Assembly: GCA_038373865.1 (NCBI GenBank)
Contig: JAXGGA010002163.1
Coordinates: 62,001 to 126,000, forward strand
Length of the DNA: 64,000 nt
Source of the DNA: Uloborus plumipes
Lineage: Eukaryota > Arthropoda > Arachnida > Araneae > Uloboridae
Direction of reading: 5' to 3'
Shown here: piece after piece, positions 1 to 12,324 of the stretch
How the letters are laid out: every line of letters begins with the position of its first letter
Numbering within the stretch: the first letter of the stretch is position 1
Translations under genes and position numbers: made by a program
The notes under the pieces: model-generated
Seen by the model: only the letters and a program-made list of their open reading frames with translations
The model's database searches: none
What the model was told of the DNA's origin: nothing

Positions 1-30
1 AATTGTCCTGAAAATTTACCGAGTCTAGTT

Positions 31-952
31 TTTACTTTCTTCTATATCTAATATATAGAAGAAAGTATTGGATTCGTGAAAATTTTCGAATGTCGAATTT
101 TGACGGATTTGCACGTTTTGAGGTGTGCCGAGTCCATTTCGACCATTTTTGGAAAATGTCTGTCTGTGTGTGTGTGTGTGAGTCTGTATGTGTGTGACCA
201 GTTTTTGTGGCCGCGCTAGAGTCAAAACTACTGCATGAAATCGAACAAAAATTTTTGCACATATGTGCCACCATGTGAACTGGTGCACCTGACTTTTTTT
301 AGCGAATTCCTCCAAGGGGTGTGGAGCAATCACACGTGTTCTGCGCGGGGGTGATTGCTATATCTCAGGAAGTAACCGGCGGAATCAAACGAAAATTGGT
401 CCATAGGTAGATTCTATTGAGCACAAGTACTGATTCAATTTGTGTGTCAATTTCTCAAAGGGGGGTTGAGCAATCAAAAATGCTTATTTTGGCATTGCAC
501 CTACTGTATCTCGAGAAATATTGCTGTGATTTGAATGAAATTTGGAATAACACTAACCCAATATGAAAGCAAGCATCGATTAAATTTTTGCGCCAATCGC
601 CCCAGGGGGAGGGTGGGGTGATTTTTGCTCTTAGTCAACAATGCGAAAAATTCATTAAAAAATCGCTTTCACGCTATTTAATTATCAACACAGCTGAAAA
701 CTTTCAATGATTTGAAATTTTTAACTGTTGCCAATTTCTTTTTACTAACAAATAAAATGTTTGCAATTAATCTAAACAAGGCTTTTGCAATGATTTCCAA
801 TTTCGCTCATTGATTCTGCATTTACAGGGTTATTATGATAATTGGGAAATTGGAGCTGTCTCCAATTATTCGGGCGAGTACGTATTTTATTTTGTAACCG
901 GAATTCATAAGATAGATATAGAAGAAAGTTTCGTGACGGCCACGACAGCTAG
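31..952 (+). mobile_element. Helentron-like non-autonomous element
   Basis: A 17-bp sequence at 34-50 (actttcttctatatcta) recurs as its exact reverse complement at 913-929. Just after the right copy lies a short hairpin (TCGTG/CACGA, 931-945), followed by CTAG at 949-952 and a T. Subterminal inverted repeats plus a 3' hairpin and a CTRR-like end are the hallmarks of Helentron/Helitron2 elements. No Rep/helicase coding is visible, so it would be non-autonomous. The left limit is uncertain because the element begins at the window edge. The interior carries a TG-rich stretch (about 164-197). Confidence 0.45.
164..197. repeat. TG-rich microsatellite
   Basis: Imperfect (TG)n tract inside the Helentron-like element, interrupted by short variants. 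Confidence 0.8.
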
Positions 953-1059
953 TTATTTTGTTGAAATCATTTCATTTTGCAGTGGAATTCCTATGTCCTT
1001 TTTGATGTAATAATTGTGATTTGTTTTATTTTTATTATAGAGTTGATTTCTTATTGCGA

Positions 1060-2960
1060 AGATTACAAATACCTGAAGGTTGCTCTTAGATTTCCACTTA
1101 AAAGTTGAAATTGTTTTAAAGCTGCTCCTGCTTGTCTGTTCATCTATATGACTCCTGGAAGTGGAATATTTGATTCTTTACAAGCGATACTGAATGGTGT
1201 GCTGCTCTGTTTTGTCTATTTCTACTATTAGCAATACAGGGTGGCATGCTTTTCGGTTTGACTCAACTCAAGTGCTCAGCATGAATCTCTAAACTATTTA
1301 CATGACTGGACAAAAATTTGTGATATGTGCATGCAATATATTGCATTTAAATTTTTAATGTTTAAAAAAGAATCAGTTATACCTGTAAAAATATATTAAA
1401 TTTTTTCATAATGCTTGGTTTGGATTGTGTCTTTACTTTTCTTACGCTTCGTACTTTGTGGTGGACGCTATTCCAGTATGGTTAAATTCAGTTTCTTTTT
1501 AAAAAATCATTTGTAGCAAAATTAATATCAAAAATATGATTACAGAAAAGTTGTTCAAATGGAAGAGTGGAGGAATGGGACAGTGCTGTATTTATGTCAT
1601 AATAAAATGTGTGAAAAATTTCTAGATTTTTAGTATATATAGTAGCAGAAGTTTAAAGCTACTGGACAAGCTATAAATAATTTTCCCCCCTTTTTTTCTG
1701 GCATATATGCAGCGCTGGCTTGTTTTGCCTGACTTGCCCCTATCAAAGAAATTGCATTTTTGCACACAGATTTTTTTGAAAAATGCCTAGAAAACTAAAT
1801 GAAAAATAATTCCAACTCCAAATTTAAAAAGCTTAAATATAGTCTATATTATAAAATAGTATTTTATTTCAAAGATGATCCCTTATAATAATTGTATGAA
1901 ATAAAAACTAAATGGAATTCAACAAAAAGATCTATTTAACTTCTGCCACAAACCTGATATGGATACAGATATAATGTTTCTCTGGTAAGTTGACCTCCGA
2001 TGTAATGTTTCCCTCTTTTAGGGTAATTGACACTGAATTGAGTTGAGTTACTTTTGTAGTCCTTTTGCAGAAGTATTCCAACACGAATACGCAGCAATTA
2101 CCCTTTCCTATTATCCGGAAAAGAGGAAAGCATCATCAGTGTCGAAAGTCAACTTACTATAGAAGCACATTACAGATCTTTATTTCTCTCCAATATCCGC
2201 CACTTCACTAATTTGAACCATTCATTTTCCAGTTACATTGTTTGATTTGTTATATGTAATCTTCTCTTATAAGTCAATGTCTGAATATGATTTGGTGCAT
2301 TAAAATTACTTGATACAAAGTGAGTGATTATTTAACCAATTAAATAAATTGTAACACCAGGTTTTCGTTTATGAAGTAGGATAATTTTTTTGTGAAAAAT
2401 GGAGATTCACATGAAAAAGCTTGGAAATCACTGTCTTAACCTCAAGTAATCAATAAATAATGGAATGCAATTGCCAGTATTTGATATTAAAATTATGTTA
2501 TCAGTTTATGAACTTGCTGCAAGCGTTTACGCTTAACAAAATAACCATCCTGTTTTTTCCCCCCTGAATCGTTGCAAAACATTGTTTCAATTTTACTGTG
2601 TACCTTGCTTCGTAGGCTGCAGATTATTTAAGAGTGCTGTTCTTTGATTTCCTCTTACCTTCCCTTCAATTTCTTAAAGAGTCCTCTTGCAAACTTCAAA
2701 GATGCTTGTACTAATCTGGATAACTCCTGAAAAGTTGAGGCTTCAACAGAATGTTTCGCTGTACAAAATAATACTGAATGGTGTTCTGCTCTGCTTTGTC
2801 TAATTTTAGCATAGCAGTGCAGCATGCTTTTCGGTTGGAATACAACTGCAATTGCCCTGTATGAAAGATTCTAAAATGTGCATTAACTTGATCACCTTGT
2901 GAAATTTATTTTCAATTGTTTGACTTGTTTGAATTTTAAATGCTTGACTGAATCCTTAAC
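1060..2960 (+). repeat. Diverged direct duplication, two arms
   Basis: The stretch near 1180-1290 and the stretch near 2755-2870 are related in the same direction: both carry 'atactgaatggtgt', 'ctgctctg', 'ttttgtcta/ctttgtcta' and 'gcatgcttttcggttt/gg'. The copies are clearly diverged and no reading frame is conserved across both. They may be an old repeat family or a decayed tandem duplication. Nothing else was recognised in 953-3164. Confidence 0.4.
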
Positions 2961-3164
2961 TTTGAATGTAAAATGTTTATTAAACACTTTTATATAGTAC
3001 TTTGTGTGAATTGCTTCTCTTTCTCTCCTTTTTTTGGATTTATTATGCGCCCAGTCAAATTAAAAATTATTCTCCATAAAATAACTTAACTTTTTAAATA
3101 GTACTCAAATGATCTTGGATATTAAACTTTGAATAATGATATTTTATATCTATTTTTTTAAGTG

Positions 3165-3475
3165 CAGTGAACTCTCTTATGCGACGGCCTAAGGGACCAA
3201 CAGAAAAAGCCGCATAAGTGAGAAAGACGTATAAGTGAACAAGCGTATTTAAAGGACTAAAACAAAAAATAGAAATTTGAGTTTTAAAAAAATAGATTAA
3301 ATTTTTTACATTTTAGGGAAAATTTGGCGCATAAGTGAAATATTTATCTTTAGAGCGACGCATAAACGAATGATACTATCATTATTTTTGTATGGAATGT
3401 GCTGGGACCATTTAAAATCGTCGTATAAGTGAAAAAGTCGCATAAATGAGGCGGCGTATAAGTGAGAGTTCACTG
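3165..3475. mobile_element. MITE, Tigger/pogo-like termini
   Basis: Left end CAGTGAACTCTCTTATGCG and right end CGTATAAGTGAGAGTTCACTG-type are inverted repeats of about 20 bp. Interior copies of 'cgcataagtgaa'-like words lie close to both ends. There is no coding capacity. A TA follows the right end but not the left, so target duplication is unproven. Similar CAGT(G/C)AA...-type ends are seen at 8841-9692 and 42653-42977. Confidence 0.6.
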
Positions 3476-4319
3476 TATTACTAAGGAAAATAATAAGTGC
3501 TTGGAAAAAAATTCAGAACCATTACATGTTGAAGGTTCGAAAATTTGGAAACCATGAACTCAAATGATAGAAGAATGCTCAGCCTATTCAATTGATGTAC
3601 TTAAAAAGAATTTTATCTGAAAGCAAAAATAATGACGGATTTTCCTCCTTTCCGTTTAATCTCTGCAGTGCGGAAAAGGAAGAAATAATAATGTATCGAC
3701 CAGAAACTTAGTACAAAAAAGGTAAATCCTGTGAAATAAAAGAACATTTCCAACCAAAATTCCATAAAATATCAAACGAAAGGAGTTGTAACAATCTATA
3801 TTTCAGAATAGAATAGATATAGCATCTTAATAACTTGATCTATTAGCTCAAGATTTTTATTACAAGCATCACATTGTTTTCTTGTATAACCAAATATTAT
3901 GTAAATTGTTAACATCATGAAATGCATTTAGAGCAAGAATGAGACAGCTCAATATGTAGCAATTAATTGCAAACATAGGTAACTTTATATTCTATTATAA
4001 TGTCATTGAAATTGATTTCATATAGAAAAATTCAACCAATCGAGAACATCCTTTAATCGCCTGTTCCCATCCCATTATCTGAGCTGAGTTTGCTCGGACA
4101 ATCATAGCTCTATTACGTGTGTATGTATATTTTATATATCCATATGCCAAACAGTTTTTTTTTTTTTTTTTAAACATTGCAGTACGTGTTTTTTAATTAC
4201 ATGGAATCTTTTTCAATGAAAAATTTGTGAAGCTGAAGGTGAACCTCTGAGGATCATATGCTACAAATTTATTTTCAGCGTAATGGTAAAGGTTTACTCT
4301 AAATGTGTATATATATATA

Positions 4320-4970
4320 CAGGGTGTCCACTCCTATCGTGGACCAATAGCTAATTTCTAAACTGTTAGAGATACGCATATAGTTCATTTAGGAAAAAAT
4401 CTCCAAATTACGAAAGGAATTTTGGGTCTATTCAGTGTTTTTCAAAAAATCAAATTTTGAAAGAGTTACGAAATTTAAATTTTTATACAGCCCCCCAGTC
4501 CTATCAATCATATTTAGTAAAACATTCTTGACACTGTAACATTTAAAACTAAAAAAAAATCACTGTTCTACCATATAAATTGACAGAGTTATGACGTTTT
4601 GAAAAATCAAGATTTTGAAGGATTTCGCATACGGTCCCTTTAGTGATCTCTCGATGACGTCATGAAATAATGCAAAATCTTGATTTTTCAAAACGTCATA
4701 ACTCGGTCAATTTTTGTGGTAGAAGAGTGATTTTTTTTTAGTTTTAAACGTTACAGTGTCAAGAATGTTTTACTAAATAGGATTGATAGGACTGAGGGGC
4801 TGTATAAAAATTTAAATTTCGTAACTCTTTCAAAATTTAATTTTTTGAAAAACATTGAATAGACCCAAAATTCATTTCGTAATTTGGAGATTTTTTCCTA
4901 AATGAACTATATGCGTATCTCTAACGGTTTAGAAATTAGCTATTGGTCCACGATAGGAGTGGACACCCTG
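4320..4970. mobile_element. 651-bp foldback element
   Basis: The sequence reads CAGGGTGTCCACTCC at the left and the reverse complement at the right. The two arms stay complementary almost to the centre (about 4640-4660), so the whole element can fold into one long hairpin of roughly 300 bp per arm. TA-rich flanks (TATATATA on both sides) fit insertion into a TA repeat, but the exact duplication cannot be set. There is no coding region. Confidence 0.75.
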
Positions 4971-5757
4971 TATATATCTTTATATGAGCTAAAATAAGAT
5001 CTGAGACAAAATGGCTTCTGTAATTCTCCTGCAAGAAATTGTGCGCTGAACGTACTTCTGACTTTGATGTATACAAGTACAAATGTGAGGACTAGCAACA
5101 GGATATGGGTCCAACAGGTCCAACTAGCTGGTTCTTTCAAAAACGAAAGCTGTCCCACAAACCGAAACTTGAGTTTTGTTTCCCAGGGCATTTTTGAAGG
5201 TTGTCCTGAAGCCCCCACCCCCCCTCTCCTGTTGTTACCAAACAAGGTCAAAATTCTTATTTTTAAAACGTCAATTAAAAAAAAAAGAAACACATTTACC
5301 TAATGACTTTTGTTTTAGTGACGTTAAGGTAATTTTAACATCAGTAAAAAGATAGGATTTTTCAGTCTTCAGTGTCTAAATATATCCAGTAAGAGCTTTA
5401 AAAACCTTGCCCATTTCATTCACCTGACCAATGGTTGCCTGAAATTTTGTTTTTAAGACTTCAATGGCAAAAATTTTCTGAGGAGGGCCCCTTTGCACAG
5501 GGACTGTTCGGTTACTCGCAGATTTGGGAAAGAGGCAGAAGGAAGAAAGCAATATATCAAATTGATCATATAGAATTTTTTTTTAATTTGGGAATAGGAG
5601 ATACAATTGTTTAACTTTGAGGACTTTTTGTGTCCCCAAGTGTTGATACAATATTTTTTTGGGACTTTTTAGCGTCAAAAAATCTAAATTTGCATTTGGG
5701 GACTACTCGAAGTTCGAGATCATGAGATGGTCACCCCAATCTATAGATAGTGAAGAG

Positions 5758-5919
5758 CAGGCCCGTCGTTTGGGGGGGGGGTCAATTGCCCCCCCTCTGA
5801 CTTTGAGAAATCAATGTATTTACATATAAGTGGGCGTGGCTTTTGTTGTTTTCCGGTGAAATTGTGTTGTGTTTTTACCCTTTCCCCTCCCCGTGGAAAA
5901 ACTTGAAATGACGTCCCTG
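5758..5919. mobile_element. Possible short hAT-type MITE
   Basis: Left end CAGGCCCGTCGTTT and right end AAATGACGTCCCTG form imperfect inverted repeats with the CAGG...CCTG form common in hAT elements. The 8-bp flanks do not match, so the call is tentative. The rest of 4971-6468 shows no gene; it has G- and C-rich homopolymer runs only. Confidence 0.35.
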
Positions 5920-6468
5920 GTACTTACATTCGCAGCTTTCCCAATATGCTCCCCTAAAGAGCCGCAACATTCTAAGTATTTCTTTATCCATTATAACGAG
6001 AACAGACGCACACACAAAAAATAGGGAAACTTAGTGAAATCTGCGAACATCCAAAAGACGTCGCAATATCGGCCGATGTTTCACAAACGTAGCCTCAGCA
6101 TACTATAGGCGGGCAATATACCTCCAACCTACGTTACAGTTTGTTTGGATCTTGTAAAACGAATTGAGTACCTCCTATACAGTTGCCTAGTATGCTGATT
6201 GTGCTACGCCTGATTCAGGTTTTGGACGGGGTCATTCATAAGTCATTTTGGGACATAAATAGGTGGTTTGAGGTGAAAATAGCCCCGAAGTGCTTAATTC
6301 CCCTTTAAAGACGGGAGGCCTCTGAAGCCACTCCTGATCCGAGTACAAAAAGCTTTGAGACTGTCCATTACCTGAAAATCAGAGTTAGTTTTTCGGTTCA
6401 CGTTAAGACCCATGACCATGCAGGAGCCTGTTTAAATTTTGGAACTTTAAATCAGACGCAATTGTAGG

Positions 6469-6724
6469 CAGTAGCGTAGCTAGGTGGTCCAGCGCCCGTG
6501 ACAAACTTGAGAAAAATGGTGCCTCCGCCAATGGTCGCTTTGATGGGAGGTCACTGTGACCTCCCAAAGCAATACCTTATTTAGAAGATTTTGATTATTC
6601 TGCAAATTTAAAGACAATATTATTGCAAAGTTGATTTTATTTTTTAAAATATTCAAATTGCCCCCCCCCTGGCTGCTGCCCCCGTGGCAAGAGCCACTCT
6701 TGCCAACCCCTAGCTACGCCACTG
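6469..6724. mobile_element. hAT-type MITE with perfect 8-bp TSD
   Basis: Inverted ends CAGTAGCGTAGCTAGG / CCTAGCTACGCCACTG. The 8-bp sequence attgtagg stands directly outside both ends (6461-6468 and 6725-6732). An exact 8-bp duplication with CAGT..ACTG ends fits the hAT superfamily. It is 256 bp long and non-coding. Confidence 0.8.
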
Positions 6725-7182
6725 ATTGTAGGCGCTCCTTGAATTGTACAATTGAAAAAAGTACTGTCGGTTTCAAATACTCACTTTTTTTGTTATTGCA
6801 TATGCAGAGCTATAGGTTGCAGTACGAAGGTGTAACCAAGTGATATTCAATCTTTGTTTTACACAGGCAGTAATCCATGACCGACATTTTGAATTTATAT
6901 TGGGGGAATTGGTATATACAATGCAAACTTTACTAGTCATTTCCCTAAGCCAGGAGGCCCTTTTATCCCCTAAATGACGTATCTGTCACTATCTAATGCT
7001 GAATTCCTTAAGCAGTCCTTTTTCTTGTCCTCAGGGAATCCGAGATCCAAGGTGGCCCACTCTCCGAATAAAACTTATGAAATTGACACTGCTCTGGTTC
7101 AAAGTGGGGCCCCTAGTTTCGGACTAGGCCGACATGTTCTCTCATCGACCCTGTTTGTCTTTTGAAATAAATGTCAAAAAAA

Positions 7183-7188
7183 AAAAAA

Positions 7189-7222
<34 letters not shown>

Positions 7223-7235
7223 GAAAGAAGGGGGG
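7183..7235. repeat. A-run, (AAT)n and G-run low-complexity block
   Basis: A poly(A) run is followed by about ten AAT/TAA units and then a run of G. It lies in an otherwise featureless stretch (6733-8440), where I saw no supported gene. Confidence 0.8.
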
Positions 7236-8454
7236 GGGGGGGCTCTACAGAAAGGAAGTCACTGGGCAGGGAATCAAACCCCTAGTGATAAATCAGATCA
7301 TGGTCACATCTTTTGTTCAGTTGAAGGACTATAGTTACAACTTGGTTTACTGCGCCAGGAATGGTTTCAAAAATTACATGCTAAAGATCACAATATTCAG
7401 TTGCATATGGAGCTTTATCCTTACTGTCTGATTTTCTTAGATAAAACCTTCCACGTATATACACATGCGCCAGGTCTTCTCTGATTTTACCAAAATAGGG
7501 GTGATAGGTAAGATAACAATAAGGAGAAGAATAATAAGAAGCATTTTGAGCTGTATCAAACAACGTAAAACTATACTTATTTGAAATACATAGCTTTGTT
7601 GCATTTGTCAAAAGAATAGCAAAAATGCAAATTATAAATTGAAAACTTCGGAAAGTTCCCACCTACAACCCATCACCCCCTTTTTAAGTGGAATGGATCC
7701 AGAGCGTTAGGAGCAGCTTTCAAGGACGAACAGTACTTTTTATCTTAAAACTATATCGTGATATCCTAGAGAATAGTTGTAATAATATATTAATTGCTGT
7801 TATGCATACTTTCACTTACCGTGAATCTTCAAATTGTTTTTTCCACATTGCAGCAGCACCATAGTTGTTATATATGATTTAATTTAACTAAGTTTTACAA
7901 GGCAGATTAAATTTAAATGTAGTTTTCTCTGCTGTTAAAAGTGAGGCTCCAAATTTTAAACTAGTGTTTCTTGTAAAATATTAAATAACACTAATTGATG
8001 TTTGGAGGGAAAAAATAAAGCATTATATTCATCATGAAGAAATTAGCACATGTAAATTACATTTTCATTTAACTTAAGAAATTTGGAGAGAAATGCTTTT
8101 TGAGTGCACACTTATTAGCAGAAAAACAGGAGTTTTTAACAATCAAACTGGTCCAAAAATTGAAAACAAGCTTAGAAGCAACCGATTTAATAAAAGGAAA
8201 AAAATGCTTTACGCTTATTTTTTTCCCTTTTAAAATAGCTACAAACAATTTTAGTATTTAATAAAATGAAACAAATGAATAAGCAAAATGCTTCTCTGCA
8301 AATATTTAATAGAATTTTAACATAAAAGATGCAGAGACTATTAAATTATAAATACATAAATTTCAAAAAACAAAATTTATTTGCAAAAACTTTTATTACA
8401 ATTAGGTAAGCAACAATCAAAAGTACAAAATAATTTTTTTAATAGTTGTCATCT

Positions 8455-8495
8455 TCATCCAATTTTTTTTGCCCAAGTCAGTTTTGTATTAACAT
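8455..8495 (-). CDS. Possible last coding exon of a minus-strand gene
   Basis: Reading the minus strand, a strong acceptor (pyrimidine tract ending TTTTCAG) sits at 8496-8510. It is followed by an open frame VNTKLTWAKKIG and a TGA at 8455-8457. AATAAA-type signals on the minus strand follow within about 100 bp (near 8378-8400). The layout fits a terminal exon plus 3' UTR. It could belong to the gene that starts at 15343, but no middle exon was recognised to connect them. The peptide is too short to assign a family and the call could be chance. Confidence 0.25.
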
Positions 8496-8840
8496 CTGAA
8501 AAGATAAAAATAAATAAATAAGTAACAAATAAAATAAAGAAGCCTGCATAATTCCAAAAAAAAAAAAAAAAAAAACAATGTGCACAATAAATCTTGGTAT
8601 ACAATAGCGTGGTAATTACAGGTGGCATCCAGGGCACAATATCTTTTTGGAACCACCTTTCTCCCCCAAAAATGTACAGTAATACACTGTATAAAATATA
8701 ATACAAATGACATTAGCATGCAGTAAACACTTCAAAATACGGTAGTAATTTATTGAAAAGTCGTTTGCTAATTAAACTACACTATGACGAAATACAGAAC
8801 TCTTACCAAATTAGATATAGTAAACTACCACATCATAATA

Positions 8841-9692
8841 CAGTCAATTCTCGATAACTCGAATTTGAAGGGACCGAAAAAAAACTTCAACTTATCATTA
8901 GTTTTGATTTTCGACATTTTAATAATAAAAACTTGGAATGTTCGATTAATGTATAGATAACTGGCAAGTTTCATTAAAATGTACACTATTTGAATTAGAA
9001 AGTTAAGAAAAAAAAGAAAAAGAAATCTTTCCTTTTATACGTATTTCATTCTTGTGTGATAATCCATCATTTTAAGCTGAATCGAGCAGTTTTGTAATTG
9101 AAAAAAACGGTAAATATTGCAGCTTTTTCACTTATCGTTCTTCCTTGCCAACAGATTAATTTTCTTCCATGGCTTATATGCACTCTTCGTTGCAAACCTC
9201 AGTGTTTTAATCTTTCGTAAATTCACATTGAAGAAATTTTCTTTATCAGCTGCTTTAAAAGTCGTTAGTTTCAAATTTAATAATCACTACGCTACCATCA
9301 CGATTCATTGAAGATTGAAGAAGCAAAACTTTTGAAAATCAAACTCCTTACAGTCGCAAAAAGTGCAAACAATACAGCAAGAGCCACCACTGGTGTTATT
9401 CCTTTATTGCATATTGCTTCAACAAATCTTCTTTTGACTTCAGATTTTTCCTGAATGAATCCCACAAGAGAAGAATAAATAAAATTTCATGCTTTCACCT
9501 GTGAAAGTCTTTTTTGCTTTTTAAATGGGAAATGTTTCGTCACTTCAAAAAAACTTCGAGTTAAGGGAAGTAAACTTCGAGATATGGAGGAAAATTAACG
9601 TAGAATTAAAGACAAAGGGGTCGGGACCTAATAAGAAATTCAAGTTATAGTAATATTCGAGTTATCGACTTCGAGTTATCGCGAATTGACTG
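8841..9692. mobile_element. Tigger/pogo-like non-autonomous element
   Basis: Left end CAGTCAATTCTCGATAACTC and right end GAGTTATCGCGAATTGACTG are inverted, and TA flanks both sides (8839-8840, 9693-9694). This is the arrangement of Tc1/mariner-pogo elements. The 852-bp body repeats 'aacttcgag' words near both ends and has no transposase frame. Confidence 0.75.
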
Positions 9693-9730
9693 TAATTCAT
9701 AGCAGGTAACATTTTTTTTAATTTAAAGGG

Positions 9731-10150
9731 CCATTCCATGTGACGGAACAGGACATTCACAGCAGTTTTGTCAGTATGTTTTGTTCCATAAATACTACTA
9801 AAATGAACTTGGAATATTCGTTTTGGTATCAATAGTAAGTATTTGTGGCAGATATAATGCAGAGTACTAAAATTTAGTAATTTTAAAGCAAATTATTTGA
9901 AAATATGCAATGGAATGCCTGTGACGGAATGGGACTCGTACAAAAGGGAAATTCTTTCCTAGTAAAGACAACTAAAAAATTCAACGAAACTAAATAAGTG
10001 TTCTGGCTAAGACTAGCAGTAATAGATAACTATATATCTAGTAATAAATGTGAATGCAAAAAATAAAAAATAATTCACTAGTTTTAGAATTATTGCAAGC
10101 TATTGGTGTGACGGAGCGGGACAAGAATTGTGACGGAAAGGGTCAAGTAC
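9731..10150. repeat. Repeat with four copies of GTGACGGA..GGGAC
   Basis: It starts with GGGCCATTCCATGTGACGG. The motif GTGACGGA(A/G)(C/T)(A/G)GGAC or a close variant recurs at about 9740, 9921, 10108 and 10130. The start resembles the GGGTCATTCCACGTC terminus of the large element at 20507 and the sequence at 53736. It is probably one end of a transposon family; the other end was not found. Confidence 0.4.
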
Positions 10151-10639
10151 GAAATTATTTAGATTTGGAGCAATTTTAACTACTTAGATCACTATATAAA
10201 TAGATAAATTGAATGAATATTAACGATAAGATATAATGCTTATGAGAGCACACATCAGCAGTAAATAGTTTAAAGATGTTTATTTGTTGTGAAGGAATTT
10301 CATTGCCAACAATAAAAGTGTGTATAAAATATAAAAGTAGAAATAAAAATTTTAAAAGGTTGAGTCTCAAAATATTAAAAACCCTATGAAGTAAACATTA
10401 TTTGATGTCAAGAAAGAAAATTTTGCCATGAAATAAAATATGTTCCTGTAATAACATTAATACATCCATAAAACAATGCTATGCACATAAATATTTTACA
10501 ATGGGGCAACATTTATTAAATCCTCAAAAAATATAACGTAAAATGAATAATGTAGAATAAAAAGGAATTTTTACATAAATGAATAAAAGTCATATTGTTA
10601 AATTTTAAAGGATATACAATGTGCATACAGAGAAAAAAA
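10151..10639. other. Stretch without recognised features
   Basis: AT-rich intergenic sequence with no convincing frame, repeat boundary or RNA gene. Confidence 0.5.
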
Positions 10640-12324
10640 ATTAGTAATCTTCAAATGCTTCATCAGCAAGTTGTTTGTCCTTAGAATTTAAGTTTTAATA
10701 AGCCATTACCAATTTTGATGCAGTTTGTAGTCCTAGCCAATTTCTAAGCTTGCTATGTATCCAGGCCCGGATTTAGGCATGGGCCCACATGGGCCCGGCC
10801 GGCAGATTGTATCAATCGAATATTTCCGCAAATAGCAAAATAATTTCAGAATTATTTCCAATTCTATCTTTAAAAAAAAATTCTTCATGTAATTCAGAGG
10901 CGGCGCTTTTCTTTTTTCTTCTTTTTTTTATGTCTCAAAAGTGCATCGGACATTTTCACCCAGCCTAACTTTTCAGCAGAAGCTCTATTTTCCTCTTTTT
11001 TCCTTATCAAGACCAGGCGACTGTGTTCAAGTCGAAAACAAGAAAAGCATTCCCTCGCGGCAAAAGGGGTTTCACTCCCTGCTCCGTATTCTAGGATTTG
11101 GTCTTTCAGTTGGCGAGGAATTGCTTGGTATACAATTTATTTCCAAACATATTAAAGTCTAAATAATGATTTAAAATTGATGAAGATAAAATAGCTACAA
11201 AACTGGAATTTTTGAGTTCTATCCCAGTTCGAGTTCGTTTTTTTGTGAACTAACATTTTACATTTGTATCTTGCATCCCCATTAAAATAATAATAATAGA
11301 ACCCTTGAGTATGCCCACAACTTGTCATTTATATTATTTCCCTATTTTATTTCGATAATCTGGTCCTACCTTTCTCTAACAAAGTACGTAACATTTTGAG
11401 CAAATAAAATATTATTTTCTTTCATGAAAATTTTTTTACTTGGCGTTGCCTTTCAGCATGTTATTTTTACTACAGTATTATGCTCGTTTCTTAAAACAAA
11501 TGAGTTTCCATACCAACAACAACTATGTTTAATTGGATAAAGAAAGTGATTCTATCTCCAACAATTAGCAGAAGTTTAACAATTAAAAAAAATGTTACAA
11601 TAAATTAAATTTACTGCCAACTACCATGGTTCAATAACTTCACATTACGACTATAATTTTGAAATTTGGAAAAAAATTTGCGTAATATAAAATTGGGGGT
11701 CTCAGTTATTTTTTATTTTGTGTTATATTCATCTTGTGCAAAATCATAACATTTTACACTAAAACAAAGTTGTTGTTTTTTTTTAAAGGGGGGGGGGGCG
11801 TCGATAATTTTCGGGCCCATGGACGAAAGATGTGTAAATCCGGCCCTGTATGTATCATGCCAAAGTTTGAAAAAAATACGTTCAATGCTTAATGATGAGG
11901 CTACAGTGAAAAAGTTGACATGCAAAACTAGAAATACTTTGTAAGTCACCGTATCTCTTCAGTCATTCCCACCATTCTACTGGTGATAGATTATTTACAA
12001 TCGCCTCAGAAAAGTAGGTTGGTGGAAATGGAGATGCTTTAATAGAAAATTTAACAATCATTGGCAAGAGATTTTTATCAATGTCATTCATCCAATTCCT
12101 TGCTATTTCTTCTTGGTCACTCGTCCATGACCAATGTATTTTGGATGTAACATATATGATGTAATGTGAGCTGGCGTGATGCAGTTACCAAATCTTTTCT
12201 GTAGAGACTTGCTATGAATTTTAAGCTCTTCTGCTTTCATAAGTTTCAAAAATTCATTAATTATGCCTGCAATATTTGAGGAATTTCTTTGCAACACATC
12301 TAATGAAATACTGATGTGTTTCAA
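10640..12324 (-). pseudogene. hAT transposase relic, C-terminal part
   Basis: Read on the minus strand from 12324 downwards, the pieces match the order of hAT transposases. First comes LDVLQRNSSNIAGIINEF, then CITPAHITSYMLHPKY (compare the family's TPAH...LHPKY). After a frameshift near 12110 comes ARNWMNDIDKNLLP..., then LSPVEWWE ending at an in-frame TGA where a tryptophan is expected. Then, in another frame, ASSLSIERIFSNFGMI (hAT dimerisation motif), and finally SKLRNWLGLQTASKLV at 10690-10755. Frameshifts, stops and a nested insertion at 10762-11848 show it is dead. No zinc finger or N-terminal part was found upstream. Confidence 0.75.
10762..11848. mobile_element. Nested non-autonomous hAT, 8-bp TSD
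   Basis: Ends CAGGCCCGGATTTA and TAAATCCGGCCCTG are inverted. An exact 8-bp duplication, tatgtatc, flanks the element (10754-10761 and 11849-11856). Further GGGCCC words lie just inside each end. The insertion splits the dimerisation region of the hAT relic between the SNFGMI and SKLRN motifs. The 1087-bp body has no transposase. Confidence 0.85.

Noticed and set aside
4940..5303. Overlapping open frames on both strands
   Set aside because: They cross the end of the foldback element and C-runs, have no conserved motif and no splice support.
5752..5919. hAT MITE with firm boundaries
   Set aside because: Ends look right but the flanking octamers do not match; kept only as a low-confidence feature.
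7171..7431. 86-codon frame starting MSKKKKNNNNN
   Set aside because: The first third is a translation of the A-run, AAT and G-run low-complexity block; the rest has no motif.
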